A DNA stretch of 64,000 bases from Mycolicibacterium rutilum (lineage in GTDB: Bacteria > Actinomycetota > Actinomycetes > Mycobacteriales > Mycobacteriaceae): positions 3,348,001-3,412,000 of the forward strand of contig NZ_LT629971.1 in the NCBI RefSeq assembly GCF_900108565.1. The letters are read 5' to 3'. A program made the translations under genes and the position numbers. Shown here piece by piece: positions 47,877-55,678 of this stretch (position 1 is its first letter; every line of letters begins with the position of its first letter). The notes below the pieces were generated by a model. That model saw nothing but the letters and a program-made list of their open reading frames with translations, searched no databases and was not told the DNA's origin.

Positions 47877-48257
47877 TCAGCCGGCGACGGTCAGCGTGAC
47901 GTTGTGCAGCGCGACGGCGACATCGCTGGGAAGGATGTCGACGAAGGTCGGCGCGTTGCGGTCGGCGGGCGCCGAGGCGATCACGTTGGCGGGATAACTC
48001 GGGCTGCACGGGAAGTTGTGGCAGCGGTACCAGAAACCCGGCGCGCTCTGATACGGCGCCATGCTCGGCGCCTGGTCGACCCGGTAGCGGCCGGGCTCGA
48101 TCGACGCCGTCGTCCACCCCGGACGGGGGTTGGTGCTGACGCTGAACACGCCGTTGCTGCCGAAACTGGGCGGGCCCGCCTGCGCGGGTGCGGCCACCAC
48201 ACCGGCCAGCGCGACGCCCACCGCGATGGTCGCGACCGTGTCACGCCTGAGGTTCAC
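47877..48257 (-). CDS. Exported protein, 126 residues
   Basis: A classic Sec signal peptide (TVATIAVGVALAGVVAAPAQA, cleavage after AQA) is followed by a roughly 100-residue beta-rich domain with a possible disulphide (WYRCHNFPCSP). Mycobacterial homologues are annotated only as hypothetical exported proteins. The GTG at 48257 overlaps the stop of the methyltransferase gene upstream (GTGA), making it the third member of a coupled operon with a PE-PPE-domain protein. Confidence 0.78.
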   Translation of the reverse strand: MNLRRDTVATIAVGVALAGVVAAPAQAGPPSFGSNGVFSVSTNPRPGWTTASIEPGRYRVDQAPSMAPYQSAPGFWYRCHNFPCSPSYPANVIASAPADRNAPTFVDILPSDVAVALHNVTLTVAG

Positions 48258-48865
48258 GACGACGAGTGTATCGAGCGGGGACTCCAGCGAAGCAGATATC
48301 GGTAGTACAGCGCCCGCCGGATTGTCGCGCCCGGCAGGACGGCGTCGGCCCCGCGGCGAATCTCGTCGAGGGAGTGGTCGGGATCGGCGACGCGCACACC
48401 GATATCGGGTGTCTCACCGTGCCACCAGGATCCGAGCCGCACGACAGGCAGACACAGCAGCGCCCACAGGTAGTCGGTGACCGATCGGTTCGCCGACAAT
48501 CCGACCACGGCGATCTCTCCTGACGGCCGAAGCATGCTGCGCGCCTTCGCCAATGACGCGTGCAAATCCATGTGGTGCAGGCTGGCGACGAAGGTGATCA
48601 GATCGAAGCGCCGACCGGCGGGGTCGTAGCGGTCGAATGTCGTGTGCGCCAGCGTGACATCGTCGTCGGACAACCGGATCCCGGCGCGGTGAATCGCCTC
48701 CCGGTCCGGATCGATCGCGGTGACCGACCGCGACACCGGCGCCAGCCGCTGGGCGAGCAGGCCGTCGCCGCACCCGACGTCGAGCACGTCACCGCGGTGG
48801 CGGGCGGCGATGTCGACGAGCCACGGGTGGTAGGCCGTGTTGTGGTTCCAGTACTCGCGGGTCAC
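48254..48865 (-). CDS. Class I SAM-dependent methyltransferase
   Basis: 203 residues. The SAM-binding motif I is GDVLDVGCGDGLLAQRLA, motif II DPDREAIHRA, and then FDLITFVASLHHMDL and LRPSGEIAVVGL, typical of the Methyltransf_11/25 group. The substrate is unknown. Both ends overlap neighbours by 4 bp (GTGA at 48862-48865 and at 48254-48257), so it is translated with the PE-PPE-domain gene and the exported protein. Confidence 0.85.
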   Translation of the reverse strand: MTREYWNHNTAYHPWLVDIAARHRGDVLDVGCGDGLLAQRLAPVSRSVTAIDPDREAIHRAGIRLSDDDVTLAHTTFDRYDPAGRRFDLITFVASLHHMDLHASLAKARSMLRPSGEIAVVGLSANRSVTDYLWALLCLPVVRLGSWWHGETPDIGVRVADPDHSLDEIRRGADAVLPGATIRRALYYRYLLRWSPRSIHSSS

Positions 48866-50289
48866 GCGGCGGTGTCGGCGCCGCCCGCGGTCTCGGTGGC
48901 GTCGCCGGCGTCGCCGGCGTCGCCGGCGCCCGCCGGGTCAGTGTCGGCGTCGGTGGGCGCGGGATCGACCGTCGTGGTCGAATCATCCTGTGATGCAGCG
49001 TCTTTGATCTCGCCGTCGGCGGGGTCATCCCCGACGTGCCCGCCGACCTGACCGGGTTCGGCCTTCTCGCTGGTGCGCACGACGTTGAGGGCCGGTCGGC
49101 GCGTCTGCTCTGAGGTCTCGCCCTCGGCGGCATCGAGCGCGGTCTGCTCGGTGGCATCGGGCTCGTCGGTGCCCTCCGCGACTCCGGTGTCTCCGGTCTC
49201 CCCGGTCGGCTCGGACTCGGGTTGCTGCGGCGTTTTCGGCGTTTTCGGCGCGGAGACCGCGGCCAGGCCCTGCTGGATCGCAGCGGGTACCTTGGCCAGC
49301 GTCGCCAGGAACTCGCCGGGCGACGGAAACAGTCGGGCGGGCCGATAGGCGCTCGGGTCCTTCGGAATCGGGTTGCCGCCGTAGTACGCGGAGTCGACGA
49401 TCAGCTTCAGCAGCGGGCCGGTCAGATCGGCGAGCTGGTTGCCGAACACGTCGCGGATCAACCGCGTCAGCGGCAGTTCCTCGGTGGTGTAGGTGACGTA
49501 GGTGGTGTTCGCCCGCGTCGTGACGTAGGCGGTGATCCGGTCCTCGGGCGACGCACAGCGCGCATCGGGGCAGTCGAGCACCGCGCCGCTCACCGTGACC
49601 GCACAGGTGTTGGCGTTGCATGACACCGACGGCGTGCCGTCGACGTTGACCGGCAGGTCGATCGTGGACTGGTTGCGGTGCGAGTAGAGGTAGGACACCA
49701 GCGCGTTGACCGCCGCGACCGGGTTGAGCACGTCGGCGGGCGCGTTCGAGTTGTAGTCGTACTGGTAGCCGATGTTGACCGCAGCCCTCGCGGGCACGTC
49801 GCTGGGCGTCGGGATGGGGTTGACGCCGATCAGCGCGAACCAGGGATATCGGGTGCCGAACCCGCCGTCGGGCCGCGCGACGTCGTTGTCGAAGATCAGG
49901 ACGGTCTGGTCGAGGTCCGTCCGATCCGCAAGAGCCAGCAAACTCGCGTTCGCGGCACCCCAGCCCGAGGCGAGGATCGCGTTGGGCTCATCGGGGTTGG
50001 CGTCGAGGGCCTGCTGGATTCCCAGCGGGCCGGTGCGGAAGTCGACGAAGACTATGTCGTCGCCGTTGGGGCCGGTGTAGATCGGGTCGTTGAACTTACC
50101 GCCGAAGAAGTTCTGGACGCCCGCTCCGGTTGGGTTGGTGGAACTGCCGACGACGATCAATGCGCTCAGGTCGACCAGCGGTGCCGAGATCGAGGCCGGC
50201 TGGGTGGCGGCGACGCCGACGACGGCGGTCGCGACTCCTGCCGCCGCGATGGTCGTCGCGAACCTGCGTGGCTTACGGGACCCGCCCAT
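48862..50289 (-). CDS. PE-PPE-domain exported protein without PE/PPE module
   Basis: 475 residues: an N-terminal signal-like segment (FATTIAAAGVATAVVGVAAT), a PE-PPE alpha/beta-hydrolase-like domain (ALIVVGSSTNPTGAGVQNFF ... PDGGFGTRYPWF ... NIGYQYDYNSNAPAD ... YVTYTTEELPLTRL), then a 120-residue acidic, low-complexity tail with AGD repeats. In active PE-PPE hydrolases the nucleophile motif reads GYSQS/G; here the matching position reads LASGWGAANAS, so the usual catalytic Ser appears lost. GGGAGAGG precedes the ATG. It leads a coupled operon with a methyltransferase and an exported protein. Confidence 0.8.
   Translation of the reverse strand: MGGSRKPRRFATTIAAAGVATAVVGVAATQPASISAPLVDLSALIVVGSSTNPTGAGVQNFFGGKFNDPIYTGPNGDDIVFVDFRTGPLGIQQALDANPDEPNAILASGWGAANASLLALADRTDLDQTVLIFDNDVARPDGGFGTRYPWFALIGVNPIPTPSDVPARAAVNIGYQYDYNSNAPADVLNPVAAVNALVSYLYSHRNQSTIDLPVNVDGTPSVSCNANTCAVTVSGAVLDCPDARCASPEDRITAYVTTRANTTYVTYTTEELPLTRLIRDVFGNQLADLTGPLLKLIVDSAYYGGNPIPKDPSAYRPARLFPSPGEFLATLAKVPAAIQQGLAAVSAPKTPKTPQQPESEPTGETGDTGVAEGTDEPDATEQTALDAAEGETSEQTRRPALNVVRTSEKAEPGQVGGHVGDDPADGEIKDAASQDDSTTTVDPAPTDADTDPAGAGDAGDAGDATETAGGADTAA
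48901..48927. repeat. Three 9-bp tandem repeats (coding)
   Basis: GTCGCCGGC is repeated three times head to tail in the 3' part of the PE-PPE-domain gene. On the coding strand it specifies the Ala-Gly-Asp repeats of the low-complexity tail. Confidence 0.7.
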
Positions 50290-50376
50290 CCCTCTCCCTT
50301 TCCGACGCTCGCGCGCAGCAAACGTGTATCTGCGGGCGATGGTACGCGAGGTCAGCGACCGGCCGGGTCGGCGTCG

Positions 50377-51129
50377 CTAGAACTTCGCGATGAGAGCGGC
50401 GGCGCGGACGTCGGCGCCGACGGTGAGTGCGATGTGCACGGCCGCGTCGCGCCGGGACCACCGGATCGTGACGTCCTCGCCGTAGCGGATCGGCCTGCGG
50501 TACTCCACGACGGCGCGGTAGGGGGCCCGGCACAGATCGGGCACGTGCGCGGCCACCTCGTGGATCGCGTGCCAGTAGGCGGTGTTGGTGACGTGTTCGA
50601 AGATGTCGATGTCGGTGCGCCGCAGGGGAAAGGGGGTGCGCTCGTCGGCGTCGTCGAGGTCGGCCAGCCAGGGCCGCCACTTGAGCCGGAGCTCGTCGGT
50701 GGTGGTGGAGAACCGGGCGATCAGGCTGTCGGAGGCGCGCTGCGGCGTCAGCGTCTTGCTGTTGATCGCGATCCAGAAGCCTTCGGTCTCGATCCGACCG
50801 CCGTCGTTGCCGACCAGGTCGACGCGCATCGTGCACCACCGGGTCGACAGCGCCGAACACCATCGGCTGAACGCGATGTCGTTCGGGAACTCGATGGGCT
50901 CGATGACGTCGATGACGGTGCGCTGGACCAGCCAGTGCGGGTGGTCCTCGGCTTCCCCGGCGTCGACGAGATTCTGTGCCCCGACCTCTTGGATGTAGCG
51001 CGCGACGCTGTCCAGGCGCAGGTGCAGCTCGCCGTCGATGTCGGCGGTCGCGACCGGCCAGGCGGTCCGGTAGATGTATCCGGAGTCCGGTTGCGGGCTC
51101 AGCCGGCGGTCGACGTCGTTGGTTGGCAT
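50377..51129 (-). CDS. Acyl-ACP thioesterase-like protein
   Basis: 250 residues with two hot-dog domains of the acyl-ACP thioesterase (FatA-like) family: YIYRTAWPVATADIDGELHLRLDSVARYIQEVGAQNL at the N-terminus, then RTDIDIFEHVTNTAYWHAIHEV, the second-domain motif with the catalytic Asn/His-type residues. It would release fatty acids from acyl carriers or CoA, a plausible companion to the lipid genes around it. The ATG at 51129 is chosen over the longer frame because the conserved domain starts soon after. Confidence 0.85.
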   Translation of the reverse strand: MPTNDVDRRLSPQPDSGYIYRTAWPVATADIDGELHLRLDSVARYIQEVGAQNLVDAGEAEDHPHWLVQRTVIDVIEPIEFPNDIAFSRWCSALSTRWCTMRVDLVGNDGGRIETEGFWIAINSKTLTPQRASDSLIARFSTTTDELRLKWRPWLADLDDADERTPFPLRRTDIDIFEHVTNTAYWHAIHEVAAHVPDLCRAPYRAVVEYRRPIRYGEDVTIRWSRRDAAVHIALTVGADVRAAALIAKF

Positions 51130-51173
51130 CGGGTCATGTGTACCGTGCCGCGTCGCCGTGGGGCGATCCGGGA

Positions 51174-51599
51174 TCAGCTGCCTGCGACATCCTCGAGGCA
51201 GGGCAGATCGGGATCGTCGGCCAGCACGCACCACACACCGACCGCGGTGTCGCCGCCGAGACCGGCGGGCGCCGCTGGATCGGTCGGAGGTTGGGGATCG
51301 GGATCGGTGCTGGGGCCGCCGGTTCCGCCACCACCCGTCCCGCCGCCGGTGCCACCACCAGTGCCACCGCCCGGATCACCACCGCCGGGGTTGCCGCCGC
51401 CCGGGTTGCCGTTGCCAGGACCGCCGGGGTTGCCGCCGTTTCCGCGGCCGTTGTTGCCCTGGCCGTGGTTACCGTTGTCGCCATTGTTCGTGCCGGGCGC
51501 CGCCAGCGCGATGCCTCCCGGTGCCAAAAGCAGCAGGGACGTCGCCATCAGGACACCCACGGCGGCCCGCATTCTGCGCGTTCTTCGTTTGGTCGCCAT
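51174..51599 (-). CDS. Exported glycine/proline-rich low-complexity protein
   Basis: 141 residues: a basic N-terminus and signal peptide (AVGVLMATSLLLLAPGGIALAAP), then about 60 residues of Gly/Asn and Gly/Pro repeats (GGGNPGGGDPGGGTGGGTGG), and a short C-terminal domain with two cysteines (VWCVLADDPDLPCLED). A strong GGAGGGGG ribosome site lies 5-12 bp before the ATG. It is possibly a surface or cell-wall matrix protein. Two 13-bp direct repeats lie 29-63 bp upstream. No close family is recognised. Confidence 0.75.
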   Translation of the reverse strand: MATKRRTRRMRAAVGVLMATSLLLLAPGGIALAAPGTNNGDNGNHGQGNNGRGNGGNPGGPGNGNPGGGNPGGGDPGGGTGGGTGGGTGGGGTGGPSTDPDPQPPTDPAAPAGLGGDTAVGVWCVLADDPDLPCLEDVAGS

Positions 51600-51627
51600 C
51601 TCGGGCCCCCTCCACGCACGCGACGTC

Positions 51628-51662
51628 GAGTACGTTGCTGTGTCGGCGAGAGTACGTTGCTG
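51628..51662. promoter_or_regulatory. Two 13-bp direct repeats with 22-bp period
   Basis: GAGTACGTTGCTG occurs at 51628-51640 and again, identically, at 51650-51662. The start-to-start distance is 22 bp, two helical turns, placing both on the same DNA face. They lie just upstream of the exported glycine-rich gene (minus strand), as expected for a regulator that binds direct repeats. Confidence 0.5.
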
Positions 51663-51853
51663 GAAAGGCGCTTCGGCGTACTTTCACAAGATCCATGTGG
51701 CCGACCCGTCGCCTGGAAAAGCGAGATCCGCATCGTGGCAGATCATGGCGCTCGGGTTTGCGAAATATGGTGCGAGTTGCTTGCCGATAACTTTGCTATC
51801 GCAACGACCGGCTGTGCACGGCATGCGCTTAGGGCGCACGAATCGGCGCTGAG

Positions 51854-51926
51854 CGCCCCCGGCAGGGTTCGAACCTGCGACCAGCCGCTTAGAAGGCGGC
51901 TGCTCTATCCACTGAGCTACGGAGGC
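51854..51926 (-). tRNA. tRNA-Arg (TCT anticodon)
   Basis: Minus-strand cloverleaf: acceptor GCCTCCG pairs with CGGGGGC (allowing G-U), D-arm GCTC...GAGC, anticodon loop CTTCTAA with TCT reading AGA, T-loop GGTTCGAAC, discriminator G. No CCA is encoded. The AGA codon is rare in this high-GC genome. An acquired-looking nuclease gene follows on the other side. Confidence 0.95.
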
Positions 51927-51989
51927 AGCGAACAAACCCTAACAATTGCTGTCAGCAGACGTCGGCGCCACTGAATACCTTTGATATCG

Positions 51990-52490
51990 ATGGCGCAACA
52001 CCACACGAAAGACAAGGGCGATTTAGGCATCGCCAAGGCCCACGCCGACTTGGTCGGTCAGGGTTTTATCGTGCTATTTCCAGCGACGGAGCACGCGCCG
52101 TTCGACCTGGTGGCCTATGCAGCTGGCGCATTTCATCGACTCCAGGTGAAGTACCGGACTGCTCAAGCCGGCGCGGTGAAAGTCAACTTCCGCTCGACAT
52201 GGGCAGATCGAAATGGGACTCACGTGAAGCCGGTCGATAAGGATGCGTTCGATGTGGTCGTTATCTACTGTCCTGACACTGACGAATGTTATTACGTCAG
52301 ACCCGGCGAACATGGGTCGTCAGTGACGCTCAGAGTGGCGCCGAGCAAGAACGGGCAGCGGGCGCGGGTGCTCGACGCATGGGCGTATCGCAAACTGTCG
52401 CGCACTGGGTCCGATTCCGGTTCAGGACCACTTGCCTTCGGGCATGTCTCAGCTATTAAAGCCGTCTCGCGCCTACGAGCAGCGGACTAG
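51990..52490 (+). CDS. PD-(D/E)XK homing-endonuclease-like protein (PDDEXK_5)
   Basis: 166 residues. The N-terminal part (KDKGDLGIAKAHADLVGQGF, then HAPFDLVAYAAGAFHRLQVKYR) fits the group-I-intron-associated PD-(D/E)XK endonuclease family (I-Ssp6803I-like): a conserved acidic/helical start, FDLV with the active-site Asp, and QVK in place of ExK. The rest includes FDVVVIYCPDTDECYYV. No intron is visible around it and tRNA-Arg is uninterrupted, so it is freestanding. Its base composition is clearly lower in GC than its neighbours, and it lies 63 bp from tRNA-Arg, which together suggest acquisition. Start ATG 51990; TTG 51981 is possible. Confidence 0.7.
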   Translation: MAQHHTKDKGDLGIAKAHADLVGQGFIVLFPATEHAPFDLVAYAAGAFHRLQVKYRTAQAGAVKVNFRSTWADRNGTHVKPVDKDAFDVVVIYCPDTDECYYVRPGEHGSSVTLRVAPSKNGQRARVLDAWAYRKLSRTGSDSGSGPLAFGHVSAIKAVSRLRAAD

Positions 52491-52547
52491 CGTGGTGGCC
52501 ACACCAGTAACAGCGAGCCGTCACGGTGAAGGAGGAAGCGACGCCCC

Positions 52548-54026
52548 ATGAGCGTGCCGGAACTCGACGCTGCAGGACTGCCCGAGGAACTCAGCCCGCT
52601 CGACCAGATCCTGCACCGCGGTGAGGCCAACCCGCGCACCCGCTCGGGGATCATGACGATGGAGATCCTGGACTGCGCGCCGGGCTGGGACACCTTCCGC
52701 GCGAAGTTCGATTACGCGACGCGCCGGGTGCTGCGACTGCGGCAGAAGGTCGTGATGCCGACGCTGCCGACGGTGGCGCCGCGCTGGGTCGTCGACCCCG
52801 ACTTCAACCTGGACTTCCATCTCCGGCGAGTGCGCGCCCCCGAGCCCGGGACGTTCCGGCAGGTGCTCGACTTCGCGGAGGTGGCCGCCCAGTCGCCGCT
52901 GGATATCTCGCGGCCGCTGTGGACCGCCACGCTCGTCGAAGGACTGCAAGGCGATCGGGCCGCGCTCGTCGTCCATCTCAGCCACGCGGTCACCGACGGC
53001 GTCGGCGGCGTCGAGATGTTCGCCAACCTCTACGACCTGGAACGCGACCCGCCGCCGCAACCCGCTCCGCCGCTGCCCATTCCGCAGGACCTTTCGCCCA
53101 ATGACCTGATGCGCCAGGGCATCAACCGGTTGCCCGGTACCATCGCCGGGCGGCTGCGCGGGGCGGTGTTCGGCGCCGCCCACGTCGCCGGTGAGGTGAT
53201 CCGCGACCCGATCTCGCGGCTCGGCAGCGTGGTGGAGTACGCGATGTCGGGGGCGCGGGTGGTCGGTCCCGTCGCCGATCCTTCTCCGGTGTTGCGCCGC
53301 CGCAGCCTGTCATCGCGCAGCGAGGCGATCGACATCGAGTTCGGCGCCCTGCACCGCGCCGCGAAGACCGCCGGCGGATCGATCAACGACGCCTATCTCG
53401 CGGGGCTCTGCGGCGCGCTGCGGCTCTATCACGAGGCTCAGGGCGTGCCGATCGACGCGCTGCCGATGGCGGTGCCGGTGAACCTGCGCTCCGAGGCGGA
53501 CCCGGCGGGCGGAAACCGGTTCGCGGGTGTGAATCTCGCGGCGCCGATCGGTCTATCCGACCCCGAGGTACGCATCCGCAACATCCGCTCGCAGATGACC
53601 ACCAAACGCGAGGAGCGGGCCATCGACATGGTCGGCGCGATCGCACCGCTGGTGGGCCTGCTGCCTGATACCGTGCTCGAGTCGATGGCCGGCTCCATCG
53701 TCAACTCCGACGTGCAGGCCAGCAACGTCCCGGTCTACGCGGGCGACACGTACATCGCCGGTGCAAAGGTGTTGCGTCAGTACGGACTCGGACCGCTGCC
53801 GGGGGTCGCGATGATGGTGGTGCTGGTGTCGCGGTCGGGGTACTGCACGATCACCTCCCGCTATGACCGCGCGGCTATCACCGACCAGGAACTGTGGGCG
53901 CGGTGTCTGCTGGCCGGGTTCGACGAGGTGCTCGCCCTCGGGGGAGAGGGCCGCGCCGAACCCGCCTCGTTCGACACCGACCCGGCTTCACCCGACCCGT
54001 CACCCAATGGGAGTGCAGCGCAATGA
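52548..54026 (+). CDS. Wax ester synthase/diacylglycerol acyltransferase-like (Rv2484c-like)
   Basis: 492 residues of the WS/DGAT family, which acylates diacylglycerol or long-chain alcohols for storage lipid synthesis. The N-terminal domain starts ELSPLDQILHRGE; the catalytic HHxxxDG site reads LSHAVTDGVGG, keeping the essential second His, Asp and Gly; NVPVYAGDTYIAGAKV and the conserved C-terminal tail follow. GAAGGAGG is well placed before the ATG. The stop overlaps the plsC ATG. Length and order match Rv2484c. Membership does not prove acyltransferase activity. Confidence 0.92.
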   Translation: MSVPELDAAGLPEELSPLDQILHRGEANPRTRSGIMTMEILDCAPGWDTFRAKFDYATRRVLRLRQKVVMPTLPTVAPRWVVDPDFNLDFHLRRVRAPEPGTFRQVLDFAEVAAQSPLDISRPLWTATLVEGLQGDRAALVVHLSHAVTDGVGGVEMFANLYDLERDPPPQPAPPLPIPQDLSPNDLMRQGINRLPGTIAGRLRGAVFGAAHVAGEVIRDPISRLGSVVEYAMSGARVVGPVADPSPVLRRRSLSSRSEAIDIEFGALHRAAKTAGGSINDAYLAGLCGALRLYHEAQGVPIDALPMAVPVNLRSEADPAGGNRFAGVNLAAPIGLSDPEVRIRNIRSQMTTKREERAIDMVGAIAPLVGLLPDTVLESMAGSIVNSDVQASNVPVYAGDTYIAGAKVLRQYGLGPLPGVAMMVVLVSRSGYCTITSRYDRAAITDQELWARCLLAGFDEVLALGGEGRAEPASFDTDPASPDPSPNGSAAQ

Positions 54027-55678
54027 CTTCACCGAACGGCCAACCCGCGCAGCGCACGATGCGGCTGCCAGGCTCGGTCGCCGAGATCCTCGGCAGCCCG
54101 GAGGGCCCCGGGGTCGGAGCATTCTTCGATCTCGACGGCACCCTGGTCGCCGGGTTCACCGGCGTGGTGATGACCCAGGATCGGTTCCGCCGTCGGCAGA
54201 TGTCGATGGGCGAGTTCATCGGCATGGTGCAGGCCGGTCTCAACCATCAGCTCGGCCGCTCGGAGTTCGAAGACCTGATCGGCAAGGGCGCCCGGATGCT
54301 GCGGGGCAACTCGCTGGCCGACGTCGACGAACTCGCCGAGCGGTTGTTCGTGCAGAAGATCGTCGGCCGCATCTATCCCGAGATGCGAGAGTTGGTGCGC
54401 GCGCACATGGCTCGCGGCCACACCGTTGTGCTGAGTTCCTCGGCGCTCACCGTGCAGGTCGAGCCGGTCGCGCGGTTCCTGGGCATCGAGAACGTGCTGA
54501 GCAACAAGTTCGAGACCGACGATGACGGGCTGCTCACCGGGGAGGTGCTGCGGCCGATCATCTGGGGGCCGGGCAAGGCCAGGGCGGTGCAGAAGTTCGC
54601 CGCCGAGCACGGCGTGGACCTGGCGAAGAGCTACTTCTACGCCGACGGCGACGAGGACGTCGCGCTGATGTATCTCGTCGGCAACCCCCGCCCGACCAAT
54701 CCGGGGGGCAAGCTCGCGGCCGTCGCCGCCAAACGCGGATGGCCCGTGCTGCGGTTCACCAGTCGCAGTGGCGCCAGCCCGATTTCGCAGCTGCGCACGG
54801 CGGCGGGCATCGCTTCGATGGGGCCCATCGCGGCCGGGGCTTTAGGGCTGGGTCTGCTCACCCGCAGCAAGCGCACCGGTGTCAACTTCTTCACCTCCGC
54901 GTTCGGCCGCACCCTGATGACCACGATCGGCATCAACATCAACGTGCTGGGCGAGGAGAACCTGACCAAACAGCGGCCCGCGGTGTTCCTGTTCAACCAC
55001 CGCAACCAGGCCGACCCGCTGATCGCCGGGCGACTGGTCGAGACCAACTTCACCTCCGTCGGCAAGAAGGAATTGGAGAAGGATCCGATCGTCGGCACGC
55101 TCGGCAAGATCATGGATGCCGCGTTCATCGACCGCGAGAATCCGCAGAAAGCGGTCGAGGGGCTGAAGAAGGTCGAGGACCTGGCGCGCAAGGGGCTGTC
55201 GATCCTGATCGCGCCCGAAGGCACCCGACTCGACACCACCGAGGTGGGGCCGTTCAAGAAGGGGCCGTTCCGCATCGCGATGTCGGCGGGAATTCCTATC
55301 GTGCCCATCGTGATTCGCAACGCCGAAGTCATCGCCGCCCGCGATTCGAGCACCTTCAACCCCGGCACCGTCGACGTGGTGGTCTATCCGCCGATACCCG
55401 TCGACGACTGGACACACGACAACCTCGAGGACCGCATCGCCGAGGTGCGCGAGCTCTACCTCGACACGTTGAAGGACTGGCCGCACGACGAGCTGCCGAC
55501 GCCGCCGCTCTACACGCGCAGCGCGCCGAAGAAGGCAGGGAAGAAGGCGCCGGCGAAGAAGGCGGCCAATAAGACGCCAGCCAAGAAGACGCCGGCCAAA
55601 AAGACCACCGCCAAGAAGGCCGCCAAGAAGACGCCGGCCAAGAACTCGGAAAGCGCTGCGCGGAAGGGCCGTTCGTGA
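54023..55678 (+). CDS. plsC: HAD-IB hydrolase/lysophosphatidic acid acyltransferase fusion
   Basis: 551 residues with two domains. The N-terminal HAD-IB phosphatase-like part has [25 protein letters not shown] and [13 protein letters not shown]. The PlsC acyltransferase part has [12 protein letters not shown] (HX4D), [13 protein letters not shown] and [10 protein letters not shown]. Together they resemble the bifunctional Rv2483c, which acylates 1-acylglycerol-3-phosphate and may also dephosphorylate. The C-terminal roughly 45 residues are a Lys/Ala/Pro tail ([12 protein letters not shown] repeats) like those of histone-like HupB, unusual for a lipid enzyme. ATGA overlap with the WS/DGAT gene; its stop overlaps the plsB2 GTG. 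Confidence 0.93.
   Translation: MTSPNGQPAQRTMRLPGSVAEILGSPEGPGVGAFFDLDGTLVAGFTGVVMTQDRFRRRQMSMGEFIGMVQAGLNHQLGRSEFEDLIGKGARMLRGNSLADVDELAERLFVQKIVGRIYPEMRELVRAHMARGHTVVLSSSALTVQVEPVARFLGIENVLSNKFETDDDGLLTGEVLRPIIWGPGKARAVQKFAAEHGVDLAKSYFYADGDEDVALMYLVGNPRPTNPGGKLAAVAAKRGWPVLRFTSRSGASPISQLRTAAGIASMGPIAAGALGLGLLTRSKRTGVNFFTSAFGRTLMTTIGININVLGEENLTKQRPAVFLFNHRNQADPLIAGRLVETNFTSVGKKELEKDPIVGTLGKIMDAAFIDRENPQKAVEGLKKVEDLARKGLSILIAPEGTRLDTTEVGPFKKGPFRIAMSAGIPIVPIVIRNAEVIAARDSSTFNPGTVDVVVYPPIPVDDWTHDNLEDRIAEVRELYLDTLKDWPHDELPTPPLYTRSAPKKAGKKAPAKKAANKTPAKKTPAKKTTAKKAAKKTPAKNSESAARKGRS

Noticed and set aside
51300..51430. Regularly spaced short repeats, possible CRISPR
   Set aside because: They are degenerate Gly/Pro codon repeats of an exported low-complexity protein, without conserved repeats or unique spacers.
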